Assembly (NCBI RefSeq): GCF_022201045.2 | Contig: NC_068558.1 | Span: 46,465,001-46,529,000 of the forward strand | Source of the DNA: Citrus sinensis | Taxonomy: Eukaryota; Streptophyta; Magnoliopsida; Sapindales; Rutaceae | DNA: 64,000 nucleotides | Direction: 5' to 3' | Position numbers and translations under genes: made by a program | Notes under the pieces: model-generated | Told to the model about the DNA's origin: nothing | Seen by the model: only the letters and a program-made list of their open reading frames with translations | Databases searched by the model: none | Shown: positions 47,506 to 60,469 of the stretch, piece by piece | Layout: each line of letters begins with the position of its first letter | How positions within the stretch are numbered: position 1 is the stretch's first letter

Positions 47506-48741
47506 TAATAGTCATACACCCAGGCTGTGATTTTTCTACTTATTCGGCTGTCTATTTTAATGAACTCTAGATTTAGGGCTAGGACAGAGCTACTGCCCCC
47601 ACCTTTTTTTTTTTTTTTTTTTTTAACAATCTCATTAGACCCCAATTATCATTTTTATTTTAATTATTATTTGACCTTAATTAAAGACAGGTTTTAGGAA
47701 TCTATTTTATTATAAAACTGCATAAGGTTATAGATCTTTGCTTTTCTATTATTAGGACTCACTTCGTGAGCGCTATTAAACATAATTTTTAAAAGGTGTT
47801 ATTTAATAGATGAAAAATCCTTTTTAGCAGTCTCAAGCCCTTTTTTGTTTGTCTTGTTCCAAATGAATCAAGTTTTGGACTCTTCATTCGGATCGAATTA
47901 TTGAGACAACTGAAAATAGTATTTCCTTGTTCCATAATCCTTTATCTTTGCTGTGAATCATTAGATTTAGGATCTTTAACGTTTTTTTATTTCGAAAAGT
48001 ATCAGCAACACACTTTCTTTTGAATCTCCTATAAAATGTAGTGGTATTTTGCTCTTATAATTAAGGATAGATGCTGCTAGGCAAATATCAATCTTTTTTT
48101 CTTTTTTTTTGGTTGAAAACAAAGAGAAAAAAAAAATAAATAAAAAAGAAAGAAAGGAAGGAAAAGAGAATAATATCAGGCATCTCAATATTTAAATCTT
48201 AATTTGAGTCTCATTTGCCAATGTTAATAGCGTTAGATAGTGTGTATAAGTTTTAGAGTAATACTGTCATAATTGAGTTAATTATTTTAATTGATTATTT
48301 TGTAATAAAGTGAGAAAATAATTGAATATATAATTCGTCGTGTCTAGTGTGTACAGACCACAGTGGATCAATATTCGATACCCTTACATAAGCAGTAGAT
48401 ATACATAGATTCCAAGCAGGAAGCAGCTTGAGATAATTAAAGATTTGGGGTCAATCGTGTTGATCACTACGTATATATCCCATGTGAGAGCGAGATGCGC
48501 GTACAGATAGATATTAGATGGTCAAAGTCGGTGTTCATTTCTTTATTCTCCCGATCAAGCCACAATCTTATATGCGAGGGTTTGAAGCAGCAAGCCAGTC
48601 ATGCATGCCTAATGCTTTCTCTTCATTTGCTTGCTATTGCTAATGCGACTTACAGCGTGGATCCTGATCGAAAATATTATACATAGACAAAACACATTAC
48701 GCAATGTTATGCTTAATTATTTATAAATTCGCATTATATAT
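47506..48741. other. Intergenic, no gene seen
   Basis: AT-rich sequence with long T and A tracts (for example about 47607-47624 and 48122-48170). A 63-codon frame at 48495-48686 has no recognisable features. Confidence 0.5.
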
Positions 48742-48935
48742 ATATATTAAACCATCTGGTATCCGAAAATCACATTGAGTCTCGGCTGATCTAGATTCGA
48801 GCCGGTTATGACCATTAAGGCGGTAAACTTCTCCCAATAAATATTTAACGCAACTGTATTCTCAAGTCTCGAACCGAGAACCTTGGTTAAGATAGAACAG
48901 CCCCTTACCAGCTGATCTACGCGCTTGTTGGTTAT
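48742..48935 (-). mobile_element. Second copy of the SINE family found at 1792-1983
   Basis: Read on the minus strand it begins ACCAACAAGCGCGTAGATCA, then GGTTCTCGGTTCGAGACTTG (B box GGTTCGAGACT), GTTGCGTTAAATATTTATTG and GGATACCAGATGGTTTAATA, aligning along its length with the copy at 1792. Its B box is closer to the tRNA consensus. A short direct repeat TTATAAATT flanks it (about 48721-48729 and 48933-48941). Confidence 0.75.
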
Positions 48936-48941
48936 AAATTA

Positions 48942-49512
48942 TAATAGTAGTACATATAGTCATTTAATTTGCAGATCAGAATCGGATGTTACGCTTTGAG
49001 AGCATGCATTGGACCATCCCATTTGATGAGTTGACAAAAATCAAATGGTCATCGATCCTCGGTCAAGTCAATGCATCATGTGTGCGGTTCATGAATTAAG
49101 CTGTGCTAATAAGATTCATAAAACATTTTATCCATCCCAAAAACGAATTTACTTGTTAAAAAAACACCAACATAATTAGAAGTGCGCTGCATGAAAGAAT
49201 ATATTAATTCCTTTTCCCCAAAAAAAATAAAACCAACGACCACCGTGACGACAAGCAACAGGAAAGACACAGCAGAACCCCGGCCTCCTGATCTGAAGGC
49301 GTGTAGCGTGCTCCATATAAAGTATCTGGAAGATCTTCACTTCACCCTATTAAAATAAAATAAATAAGTTAAATTAGAGATAACAATCAATTAATGCAAA
49401 TTGCTGAAGTACATAATAATAATAATAAAAAATTAATCGATGATCTTTCTGTGGGAATCCATAGATTTCAGCTTCAATGAACAAATGAAAAGAAGACAAT
49501 CAATTAATATTG
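48942..49512. other. Intergenic, no gene seen
   Basis: No supported gene or clear repeat between the SINE and the long-TIR MITE. Confidence 0.5.
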
Positions 49513-50045
49513 GGGTAATTTTTAAAAAACTCCCCTGAGGTTTGAGGCTGTTGCAAGTAGATGGTGAAAATCATTTTATTTGTAAAAGACCCCCTACCGT
49601 TAGTTAAAATTTTCATTGACTAACTGTTGACTTTAAAAAGACAATATTACCCCCAATAATAGTTTACATCAGTTAAAATTTCCTTAAAATCTTAAAAAAA
49701 ATAAAATTACAAATTTAAAAAAAATTATATTTTTATATCAAATAATTAAGATTTGTAATTTTATTACAAACTTAAAAAAAATTATTTTAAGATTTGTAAT
49801 TTTATTTTTTTAAGATTTTAAGGAAATATCAATAACTTGATCATGGTGAAAATAATTGTTTTAATTACTTATGAAATTGTAAAAATTTAGAATTGTAAAT
49901 ATTTGGGGTAATATTGTCTTTTCAAAGTCAACAGTTAGTCAATAAAAATTTTAACTAACGGTAGGGGGTCTTTTACAAATAAAATGATTTTCACCATCTA
50001 CTTGTAACAGCCTCAAACCTCAAGGGAAATTTTTAAAAATTACCC
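49513..50045. mobile_element. Long-TIR Mutator-type MITE, 533 bp
   Basis: Both ends read GGGTAATTTTTAAAAA and then share TGAGGTTTGAGGCTGTT, CAAGTAGATGGTGAAAATCA and TTTTACTAACGGTAGGGGG-like text as inverted arms of about 150 bp; weaker inverted similarity covers most of the element. A 10-bp direct repeat ATTAATATTG flanks it (49503-49512 and 50046-50055). Large TIRs and a 9-10-bp TSD place it among MULEs. Non-coding. Confidence 0.85.
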
Positions 50046-50369
50046 ATTAATATTGCCAATAGGCAGCACAGGCACCCATGCTGCCATGTGCTCCTCTTCT
50101 TCATAAATCATTATCCTTTGTGTGAATCAGGGACCATTTTTTAATTACGATGACGGAGGATTTTGGAATAGCATGCGCTAAATTAACGTAACTTAAGCCC
50201 TCTCTTTAGAAATATATTAGATAACAAATAAATGATATATATCTTATTTAAAAAATTATCTTACAAATAATAATTATATTAAATTTAACTATAAATATCA
50301 CACACACACACACATATATTAATACAAAGAGCTCTAATTAGAGCTAAAGTAAAACTAAACGGGAATAAA

Positions 50370-50633
50370 GAATTCATATATGTCATGATTAATAAAAGTT
50401 TCCACACTAAGAGGAGGTAGAAAAGTGATGAAACACTTGAGGGACAGAGAAGGTATAGTTTGCACAAAAGTTAGGAGCAAAGTTAGCCTCTCTAAACAAT
50501 AATTAACGGCAACATTCCAATCACGCTTGATGAGGTATTTAATGGAGGAGATAAGAGGAGAATACTCATCAGCAGCTTTCAATGGCTTCTTAACCAACAG
50601 AGTAACACAAAAGTAATCAACTTCTACAATCAA
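50370..50633 (-). pseudogene. Relic of an RNase H-like domain (non-LTR retroelement type)
   Basis: The minus-strand frame contains IVEVDYFCVTLLVKKPLKAA, then YSPLISSIKYLIKRDWNVAV and LERLTLLLTF. The order E-x-D, hydrophobic run, SPLI..I..L..RDWNV resembles the plant RVT_3/RNase H-like domain that ends many LINE-type open reading frames and also occurs in stray host copies. The domain is incomplete at both ends and no reverse transcriptase is nearby, so it is treated as a dead fragment. Confidence 0.5.
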
Positions 50634-52984
50634 CTACCAAATACCATGCTATCAAGTAGGGGTATATCTTAATAGAGACTACAGTGAACCATGACCCCTG
50701 TAAAAAGGTTAACTTTTTTTTAAATATACATGATATCCCCTAAATTATAATAGAAATTAAAAAATATTTCAAAATTATATATACATTATTCACTTTGCCC
50801 CTATAATTAAATTATTCATTTTCGCTCCTACTGCTAAGCTTTGTTTAAATTATGATAGAGTTCATATAATTCCGCCACCGTAACTGAGCAGATCCTATAT
50901 TCATAACAAAGCCCGTAATCCATTTCCCATTATGATCGTGGATCAATCCACCAGCTGCCAGACCAGCGTTTGGTTCACCATTCCTTTTTATATACATATA
51001 TAAGTACATATTTTAAAATTACATGCACTTGAAGTGATCATGGGGTAATAATGGGGTTCAGTTATGGTACCACAATTAGATTCAGTTATTGAATTCAGTT
51101 CTAATGACAATTGTAAATTAGATCCAATAATTAAATTCAGTTGTGATACTATACAACTGAGGTACTATAACTTTGCTGCATGTAATAATGATCTCTCACT
51201 AATAAATTCACTTAATAAACAAGAAGCAACTTTTGGGTTCTAAATTTTGTTCTGCCTTTCCATCGAGATTATTGAATTTCATCCAGTCATAGTTGCTTTG
51301 GGTTTTGGTTGATTGTTTGATAAGTCATCACATCGCATCGCATCACATCACATCCCACCAACCCCATTCCACATGCAACTGGCACGTGCCACTGCCGCAG
51401 ACACAATGCCCCAACCTTTTGGGAGTTCCTTGATAAGAATAAATTAATTAAAAAGAGTAATACGCGCTAATTGCTTTTTTGAATTTATTTGCGTGAGAAG
51501 TGAGAACGCACTAATATTAGCCCCTATTGAATCCCAACTGCCCCCCAACTCGCACTCACTTTCCCCCTTAGGCTTCAAGTTGCTGCCACATCATTTTGGG
51601 CCTTTCCAGCTTTCGCTGCTTCTCCGCTTGGCTTCACCTCATGGCTTCTTGTTTCATTTTAAAATATTTTTTGTTTGGTCGGTACCCTAAACCCAAACTT
51701 GCGTTATCGGTAAATAAATAAAGAGTGCTGCGATTTTCCTTTTCCCCCTTCATTTTTTTACAATGACTTGCGACCTTAAAGACACCGAGGTTCTTGAAGA
51801 CTAACAGACCACAAGTCAACTGCCTCTTTATAAACTTAGTACAAGCCTAATGGCTACGTGCCATATCTTTTGATTTCATCACTATGTAGAGATAAATAAC
51901 TTGACAAAATGATCTATTACTTGACCATGACGGCTAAGATCTGAAATGGGGTTGAAGCGTAGCAATCTTAATAAATATTTGATTATTACATAACAGCACC
52001 ACTTATTTCTCTCCGTTACATTTCCAGAGTGAGAACAGTATGCCCCTAAAATTGTCGGCAGCGTTTCGTTGCGCCGACCAAAATACCCTTCGAAGCATCA
52101 TTACCCAAACCATGCGAAAAAGGGTAAGATAGTGTTTTCATATTTGATTTCTTGATTTCTTGTTTTCATATTTGATTCTTTCATATGCCCTTAAAAAGGA
52201 AGAAAAAGAAAGATTCTTGTGCCCACCCGGTAAGTAAACAATCTACTCTCACTCTCACTCCACACTACCAATCCTAGGATTTCCACTCCAATCCAAAAAA
52301 TAAACGCTACATAAACTCTTTCAAAACCCACGACACTGTTGAAAAGCTACAGCATAAAAATTATAACAAACTGAAATATAATTTATGTAGTAACATTATG
52401 ACAAGTTAGGATTTTTCACATTTGTGGTGGGTATATAAAAATTATAACAAACTGAAATATAATTTCTGTGTGCTGTTATGAACTGATCAACTATTTACTG
52501 GTCCCATGTTCATCAATTAAACTGCACATCTAAACCATATTTAAAGGAAAAAAAATTATTAAAAAAAAGAAGAAAAAAACGAAGTAGTAGACGGCACATC
52601 TAAAACTTAAGGACAACCAACCGCACCTAATCGTTTGTGTGGGCTACCGGATGAACAAGTAGCCCTACCTAACCAATATCCAAGTAGAAGGGGGATCGGA
52701 TCACCACCGTTCACCAATTTTTCTTGGAATAAGCCCAATCACCCACGATTCCTCAAGCCATCAACCGACAAGAGTTGGTGAATAACCGGCTATTTTCGGT
52801 TTGAAAAAAATAATACTACGTGTAGCTTGGTAGCCACATGTCCTATTTCCTACCAACTCCACCAAACAACGTCTCTAATAATCCTGACATCAAATCGAAC
52901 GGCGATAGAGATACCAGCGGGCCTATATTCTCACCAAGAATCCTAACCACCCAGTCCGGTAGCGGGTAAGTAAGCCCATTTATC
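50634..52984. other. Intergenic 2.3 kb before the SAM synthetase promoter
   Basis: No supported gene. A direct repeat of about 36 bp (AAAAATTATAACAAACTGAA + ATATAATTT) occurs near 52355 and 52437, some 82 bp apart. The last several hundred bases are less AT-rich and probably belong to the SAM synthetase promoter. Confidence 0.45.
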
Positions 52985-52992
52985 TATAAATA
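52985..52992 (+). promoter_or_regulatory. TATA box of the SAM synthetase gene
   Basis: TATAAATA occurs in TCTATAAATATAGCGCG, about 30 bp before the probable start of a leader exon that runs to 53107. Confidence 0.6.
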
Positions 52993-53107
52993 TAGCGCGT
53001 TCAAGCCTTCAAAGACTCGCCCAAACTCAATTGAGTTCCGCTTTGCTATTGAGGTCTGGTCTTAAGTCTGAATCTTAGATCTGCGCCGAAACACTTGCCA
53101 GCCACAG

Positions 53108-54065
53108 GTGTTTTTTTTTTTCTTTTTTTTCCCCGGTTCGGTTAGAATAATTTTTCTCCGTCCCTTTCACGTTTTATTTCTGTTTCATTTTGCTCATTAA
53201 TAAGCGTCTTGAGTTCCTGATTTTTGAGTTCAATGCTTTCCAGATCTGAACTCTATCTAATAGTTGTTTAACTTCCTACTCACATTCATGAATTAAGGAT
53301 CTGAGATTTTGAAGTTTAATTGAAATTCCGTGAACTTGAGTTTAACTTGTTGTTTTTACTAGATTTACGGACGTAACACACTGGGAAGTTGTAGATCTGA
53401 TGCAATGGAACGTTTTGATTAATGGATCTGGTGCTTGTCGTTATTTTGAGCATGTGATTTGTAAAATGCTTAATTACTGGATGCTTATGTCATTTTCATT
53501 GCATCGACTGCTGGACCTCTTCGCGTAATTGAAGTCTAGCAGGTGCTCGAACGTGTTAAAGAGAGTTTGTGGGATCTTAAATGAACTAGGTGGAGGAGGA
53601 GTTATATACCGTACACTTTTCTAATTTTTCTTGTTTGAGTAGTTTAACTTTTTAATACCAGTAGAATTTTCTTCCTCATCATCTAGAAAGTGATTGATGA
53701 TAAGAGGCTATTGCGGTTGACATTGTTTTAAATAAAAATCAATCTGTTCCTTGATTCCTTCTTCTTTGCAACTTTATGTCATTGAGTGCTTAAGGAATCT
53801 GGTGTGAGTGCGTTATTCCTTTAATTATATATTTGCCCTTGAAAGTAAATGACAGTGCTTGTTAGTCGGTTTGCTTTGTTTGTAAAATATTCCATGTTTG
53901 AGGAATTTCATCCAATCTTGACTATACTTCTTTCTATTCTTTATTCTGTATTCTAAGATATCAAGACCTATCATCTACCGCACCAATGATGTTCTTTTCA
54001 CTTGGAACCTGTTATTAATTATACGATGTGTTCTGATATGCTTTTTTTTTATTATTATTCTGTAG
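53108..54065 (+). other. Leader intron of the SAM synthetase gene
   Basis: CCACAG|GTGTTT at 53107/53108 and TCTGTAG|CTTGATAAG at 54065/54066 frame a 958-bp T-rich intron that ends 9 bp before the start codon. A long 5' UTR intron of this kind is common in plant SAM synthetase genes and often boosts expression. Confidence 0.7.
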
Positions 54066-54074
54066 CTTGATAAG

Positions 54075-55256
54075 ATGGAGACCTTTCTATTCACCTCTGA
54101 ATCTGTGAACGAGGGTCACCCCGACAAGTTGTGCGACCAGATCTCTGATGCGGTGCTTGACGCCTGCCTTGAGCAGGATCCTGAGAGCAAGGTTGCCTGT
54201 GAGACATGCACCAAGACCAACATGGTCATGGTCTTTGGAGAGATTACCACCAAGGCCAAGGTAGACTATGAGAAGATTGTTCGCGACACTTGCCGTTCCA
54301 TTGGATTTGTTTCTGATGATGTGGGTCTTGACGCCGATCACTGCAAAGTCCTGGTCAATATTGAGCAACAAAGCCCGGATATTGCCCAGGGTGTTCATGG
54401 CCACTTTACAAAGCGCCCTGAGGACATTGGTGCTGGTGACCAGGGCCATATGTTTGGTTATGCTACTGATGAGACCTCTGAATTTATGCCTTTGAGCCAT
54501 GTCCTTGCCACCAAACTTGGTGCTCGTCTCACGGAGGTTAGGAAGAATAGTACCTGCTCTTGGCTAAGGCCCGATGGGAAGACCCAGGTCACTGTTGAGT
54601 ACTACAACGACAATGGTGCCATGGTCCCAGTCCGTGTCCACACGGTCCTCATTTCAACCCAGCATGATGAGACTGTCACAAATGATGAAATTGCTGCTGA
54701 CCTTAAGGAGCACGTCATTAAGCCTGTCATCCCCGAGAAGTACCTTGATGAGAAGACCATCTTCCACCTTAATCCATCAGGTCGTTTTGTCATTGGTGGG
54801 CCTCATGGTGATGCTGGTCTCACTGGACGTAAGATCATCATCGACACTTATGGTGGCTGGGGAGCCCATGGTGGCGGTGCTTTCTCTGGAAAAGACCCTA
54901 CTAAGGTGGATAGGAGTGGTGCATACATTGTTAGGCAGGCTGCTAAGAGCATTGTTGCAAACGGGCTTGCTCGCAGGTGCATTGTCCAAGTCTCCTATGC
55001 CATTGGTGTGCCTGAGCCATTGTCTGTTTTTGTGGACTCATATGGAACCGGCAAGATTCCTGACAAGGAGATCCTCAAAATTGTGAAGGAAAGCTTTGAT
55101 TTCAGGCCAGGAATGATGACCATCAATTTGGATCTCAAAAGGGGCGGTAATGGCAGGTTCTTGAAGACTGCTGCCTATGGACACTTTGGCAGGGATGACC
55201 CAGACTTCACTTGGGAAGTTGTGAAGCCCCTCAAGTGGGAAAAGCCTCAAGCTTAA
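54075..55256 (+). CDS. SAMS: S-adenosylmethionine synthetase
   Basis: An intronless coding frame of 393 residues, exactly the usual plant length. The enzyme makes S-adenosylmethionine from methionine and ATP in the cytosol, feeding methylation, ethylene, polyamine and lignin pathways. Visible signatures: [20 protein letters not shown] (substrate and metal site), the hexapeptide GAGDQG in [16 protein letters not shown], and the glycine-rich P-loop-like [37 protein letters not shown] and the C-terminal [17 protein letters not shown] are also standard. The start is the first ATG after the leader intron. No oddities. It converges with the X8 gene on the other strand. Confidence 0.98.
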   Translation: METFLFTSESVNEGHPDKLCDQISDAVLDACLEQDPESKVACETCTKTNMVMVFGEITTKAKVDYEKIVRDTCRSIGFVSDDVGLDADHCKVLVNIEQQSPDIAQGVHGHFTKRPEDIGAGDQGHMFGYATDETSEFMPLSHVLATKLGARLTEVRKNSTCSWLRPDGKTQVTVEYYNDNGAMVPVRVHTVLISTQHDETVTNDEIAADLKEHVIKPVIPEKYLDEKTIFHLNPSGRFVIGGPHGDAGLTGRKIIIDTYGGWGAHGGGAFSGKDPTKVDRSGAYIVRQAAKSIVANGLARRCIVQVSYAIGVPEPLSVFVDSYGTGKIPDKEILKIVKESFDFRPGMMTINLDLKRGGNGRFLKTAAYGHFGRDDPDFTWEVVKPLKWEKPQA

Positions 55257-56373
55257 ATTTGAGTTGAAAAGTGAAAACTATCCCTGCTGTTCAAGTTTGC
55301 TTCTATTGGTAGTGGATGAATAATTTGAATATTATCTTGCTGCTGCTTTGTAATACTAAGCAAATCTCCTGTGTTCAGAACTCATACATGTTCCCCATTC
55401 AATTCCTTTCTTTTTCTTCTTTCCCCACTTCTTTTTTGGTTTTGGTTTAATGTACCATGTCACCACTGTTGTGTAGTGATATCGATTGAGAATTTTGCTC
55501 AACTGGTGCCTGGAATTAGTAAAATTCTTCCTTTTGCTTACGACTATTTTTGGAATGTAGAATGAAGGCAGCAGCGAGTTGTATTAATTTGTAACTTTGG
55601 CTAAAGCCAATAGTTGTTTTGCTTATTAATATCACTCTATGTGTGTGCGGTTTGCCTAAACATTTTTTTCTTCTTGTCTCATTGATCATTGTCGGTTGAA
55701 CGGCGCAATAGAGCCTCAATCCTTAATTCCAGAAGAAGCCAAAGTATGCCTCTAGACAGCTAACGGTTGGCTGCCTTTTTCTTGCGGGGCTTCTAGTCTT
55801 TACCCCCCTCATCTTCCATTTTCAACAGTCTTGTCTGCTTAAATTTGTTGGCATTATTTTAAAGCGCATTATGCAACAAAATGGCAGGTTGGTGTATGTA
55901 ATGCGTAGCTTTGCAAGTAGGCAAAACCATATTTTTTTTTTAACCATGCAAAAAGATTTTTATGGTGATTTCTTAATCCTCAATGACATGTCATTGATGC
56001 ATCACCGTTTCAAACGATAAATTGGTGGATTCACGACCAACAAATCAAAGCTGGAAAACCTTTCCTTTCCATTGGAAAAGGACACCCAAAGAACTGAAGA
56101 AGTCCGAATTTGATATTGATAATGAAAACACGAGAGACTTGCAAATTACTACTATTAAAACTGGTTACTACAAATGAGATAGTCTGATTAATTTAAACGA
56201 AAAGCTAGCCTTTCTTTCGTCTCCTAATTGTGGTGTCTTTGATCATGCTGGATACTTGCAGGTGCCCCAAGCTGCCAAAATACACATGAAAATGAAAAAA
56301 ATCAAAGTCAGTAACAGCCCAAACATCTGCCAGCAAAGTAGAAACAATTGTGTCCATATGCAGTTGCGAAACA
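55257..56373. other. Convergent 3' regions, no gene seen
   Basis: The first ~400 bp form the SAM synthetase 3' UTR, and the last part the 3' UTR of the X8 gene. No coding frame is supported. Confidence 0.6.
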
Positions 56374-57067
56374 CTAACATGGATTCTGGGTGACGATGAG
56401 ACCAGTGCCATTGAAGTGGCAGTTCCAGTAATTCTTGCCAGCTGACTTGTAAAAGAGATTCATAGCAAAAGAAGCATGCGATATGATACTGTCTGGATTG
56501 AAGCAGCTGCCACCTGGCTGAATTGGCCTACAGTCCACTCCCTTCTGCCGACAGCTGTAATCAATGTTGTGATTGAGGCTCTCATCGTCTGTTGATGGCT
56601 TAGCAATGCACCAGCTGGTCACCACGCCTTCATTTCTCTACAATTAAATTAAACATTATTTGAATTAACCCCAACCCCTTCTCCCCAAAAAAAAAAAAAA
56701 AGAAGAATTGCTGTTCCAATTATGCTTGGAACAGTGGAAGACTTACCCTCTCTTCTTGGACTCTTCCATTAGAATGCGTACTACTTAACTCCGCATGCCC
56801 TAAACCCACATTTACCATGTAGTGTTAAAAGTTGAGTAGGCTAACTGCAGCTAAAATCAAATACAAACATACAAAGCTAGGCCTAGGCAGCTGCTGCTTT
56901 AAAAAATTTCATCTAATTAATTAATTAGCATTGCTTAACGAAATTAAATATTAAAGCGTGTATAAGAAAAGTAATGGCGAAGAAAACGCACCTGAACAAT
57001 CCGCAAACCAGAACAGCAAAGCTAATGCTAGAAGGAAAAACGCCAAAGCGTGTCTTGTGCCCTCCAT
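56374..57067 (-). CDS. Secreted X8-domain (callose-binding type) small protein
   Basis: Three exons (57067-56992, 56799-56747, 56637-56374) with GT-AG junctions close to 130 residues. Residues 1-24 form a strong signal peptide (ALAFFLLALALLFWFADC). The X8/CBM43 domain occupies about 48-130: SWCIAKPSTDDESLNHNIDY, CRQKGVDCRPIQPGGSCF, ASFAMNLFYKSAGKNYWNC, FNGTGLIVTQNPC, with the six conserved cysteines and the NYWNCHF motif of the fold. X8 domains bind beta-1,3-glucan; stand-alone members act at cell walls, some at plasmodesmata with a GPI anchor. This one stops at the last cysteine and lacks a GPI tail, so it is probably a soluble apoplastic protein. No glucanase domain is present. Confidence 0.88.
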
Positions 57068-60000
57068 TGTTGTGTTGCGTTGGTGCCTAATCCTACCTCG
57101 CTGGGGAATGTGCAAGTAAATATTGAGGAGATTGGTACTTATAGTGAAACGAGAGAGTGCATTACAGATGGAGATGGGTACAAAATATATAAAATATAAA
57201 CAATGCCCTTTGAGTAACATTCACGGATATAAGAACTGGGGGAGATTCTAGGGATTAATCGCATTGCATTATGCTAATGCGTGGTTTATCATCAAAGGAA
57301 AAACGATGGACGGATAACTAAACGTTGAGATAAGTAACAGCTGTCTTTTGCTTTGTTGTCATTCATGCAGCTTCTGAGTTACTGTCTCTCAGTCCAGACT
57401 CAGCTTTCCAATGCAGAGCCACTGTCTCTCAGTCCGTGACTGTTTGTTTCATTTGTTTGTTTTTTCTCTTCTGTTTAGCAAACACCAATACAATGAACAC
57501 TCACTCACTAACTCATGATTCACTGGTTAATCATAATTCCCTCGATGATATACTGATAAATAACTCAATTACTATTAGTAGTTTATAAATAAAAAAAAAA
57601 ATAAAAATATATTTTATCTATACACTACTACTAATATACATATAACAGAAAATTTTTTAAAATTTTGATAGGTTTATACATTCAATTCATGCAAACTTAA
57701 CTTTTTTAAATTGGGATTTAGAATTTTTTTGTGAATAGCACGTAGAAGTGGGGTTTCATGATATAATTGATGGGACTCCAGCAGATTCATTGACATTTAA
57801 TTTCTTTCATGTACTCCAACCATTAGGGGCCTACTCCTTTTGTAATTTTGTTGGAATAACAGATGGAGTCTTTGGAAATTGGGCCATAAAATTATGAAAG
57901 ATGATATTTGATCGTATGGCATATTCTACAATATTATAATATAAATAAGACCACAATTATTTAAGAACTGTTTTAAAATAAAACACGAATAGTAATAATT
58001 ATTTTAAAATGGTTTTAATATAATCAGATCGTATAAATAATATCATAGTTATGCGTGCTATAGGATTACCGGAACATAAACAAACTCATTTTTTTTATTT
58101 TAATGGTATTCAAAAACCAGTGCTGTAGAATTATTATTATTATTATGCTCCCATATCGTGAAGCAAATCAAAGTCATGAATTCAAAGTGCAAATGCAATT
58201 TTAATGAAGAGTTGAGCTTCCAACACTTTTTAAAATTCTTAATTTCCTATGAAATTTCCTTTTCAATTATATTTGTTTTAATACTAAAATTACCCTTATT
58301 CTCATTAACAGCTTTTACATTTTTTTTCCCAATTTTCTCACTCGTAACACATGAGGTCTTACTTTGACTTTTAATAATAAAAATTTGGGCTGAATTTTAA
58401 AAAAATATAAATTAACTAAATAATTAAAAAAAAAAAAACTAAAATGCAATAGCCCCAATTTCAACAAGAAATAATTTCCCGTTGCTCTATCTCTCTGTGT
58501 ACAGAGCCGTCGCATCGACAGTCAACCAGCCGCTGAACTGCCATTCGTCACTTACTCGCCGGCCAATAGATCCTTCGCAACTGCCAACTAGGCTTTAAAT
58601 GGAAAGATGAGAAAGCAAGTTGCCATCTTGACATAATTATTTGTGAATTGTGATGATGAATTCAACAGAGCCAACAAACTCATTATTAAAGAAATTGGAT
58701 AGTTGTCACAAGGGCTTTGGTCACAAGTTCTTCGAATTTTTTTTTTCCTTTTTATCCCAAAAATAGGACTTGAGATTGGGTGGTTGGCAGGCATTAGGGA
58801 TTGGAGATTGCTTCTTGAATCGTGCAAGGGAGAGCTGAGTTTATTTAGAAATAGAGCAGTGCTTAGCACAAGTTGCTCGCTGCTTCTACAGGGGACAAGT
58901 GTCCCTTTTCTTGCTTTTTGTCCTGGTTCTGTCACGGTTTTGTTTTTTTTTGCTTGATTAAAGGCTTTTGTTATAGTTTCATTTTTTGCAATTAGTGTGG
59001 ATCATCGATAATACCCTTTATAACACAAGCGTCCTTTATATATTTGTTTAATCTATTTTTTGAGACAAATAATTAACCAAAAAAAGAGAGAGGCTTATGA
59101 ATAAAAATATAGAGTTATTACTATATTAAATTTATTGAAAAAATTATACAAGTAAAAATGACTTTTCACTGTAAGTCATCAAATTATTTGACAAAAGTAG
59201 TGATATTTATAATACAAACCCTAAATCAATTATTCGAAGTACTCAAAATTAGTTAAATTTACTCCAATAATAATTAAGAGGATTTATTAACTTCAAATTA
59301 TTTGTAAATATCATAATAAACAAGAGGGATTAAAATAAGAAGTGAAAAAAATAATAATGGCGTATTGGTCTTATCTCAGAAAAATAAAATTTCGATTGAG
59401 AAATATTTATAAGGGTGTTATTGTCATGTCAAACAAATATTGTAGTCAATTTCATTTCTTAAAAGAATATTATTTTTTTCAAAAAAAAAAATTGAATGAA
59501 ATGATAATATAGTAATTAGGCATGACCAATAAGGACTTCTTTCATCATAAATTGTATGCGTAAAAATAATAAACAAAAAAGGATGGTGTCTCCTTAAACT
59601 AGCACTAGCACTGAGTCAGTCAACTCTTGAAGCAATATTGAGAAAAGTAAAACTTAAATTTTTATTTTTCAATATCACCATGTATCCAGCTATTATTAGT
59701 CCGTACTTTCATGTTACACTTAATCAACTCAATCTTCTTCTTTTTATCTCACTCTCAAATCTTCATCTAACATCTTTGCTGTTGTGGCTGCCATTTTTGA
59801 AAACAAGATGATGAAGAAGAAGAAGATTTTAGCCGATTTTTGTCACTACAAGCAAAGGAGAAGATTTTTGATGAAGAAGAAGATGATTTTTGAAACTGGT
59901 GGCATTATTAAATAAATTAAACTTTTTTATGGACAAATTAAATTAAACTGTTGATTGCTGCAGCAACTTGTAGATTACTAGATTTCATTATAGATTATTT

Positions 60001-60249
60001 TAATTGTATTTATTAACTCCTACAAGGGAAAAAAAAAAGATAAATTTTCGTGGCAAATAGTTGGTCCTTTTCAAAAGATATCAATACTTATTGATTATGT
60101 ATTATACGTAAATAATTTTAGCAGTAAAAGTCCAGAATTGATTCTTCGTAATTACATGAAGAGTTTTAATGGATTCACCATGAAGCTAGCAGAAGAGAAA
60201 GCTTAAATAATGGCTGTTGATGGGGGGTTAATATTACTAATTTTACATT
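57068..60249. other. Intergenic 3.2 kb, no gene seen
   Basis: The start is the X8 promoter. The remainder is AT-rich with A and T tracts. A GAA/GAT-rich stretch lies at 59806-59890. The overlapping frames at 58588-58957 on both strands show no domain features and are not called. Confidence 0.5.
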
Positions 60250-60469
60250 AAAGTGTTTGGTAAACACTAACTGATGTAGTTTATAAAATATATTAATATG
60301 ATTTTTCACTTGTATGATGAAAAATCTACTATATTTTTCATAATTTTGTAAAAATTATTATTTAAAATTTATATTTATTACATATTATTAACTTTTATTT
60401 TATAATTACAGTTTTTTTATACAGCAACTGTAGCTCAAAAGGTACAGCACCTCAATCCCAAACACACCC
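60250..60469. mobile_element. 5'-decayed Tourist-like MITE, relative of the one at 4350
   Basis: The right end ACAGCACCTCAATCCCAAAC + ACACCC is followed by TTA and matches 4590-4616. The interior (AAATTTATATTTATTACATA, CACTTGTATGATGAAAAA) also aligns. The left terminal repeat is poorly kept (AAGTGTTTGGTAAACACTAA). Confidence 0.65.

Noticed and set aside
54087-54500. Minus-strand 137-codon frame and other frames within SAM synthetase
   Set aside because: Shadows of the highly biased codon usage of the real gene; no independent homology-like motif.
58588-58957. Opposing frames of 115 and 84 codons
   Set aside because: They overlap each other, lack motif-like content and depend on T/A tracts; a real gene would need only one of them and neither looks like a family.
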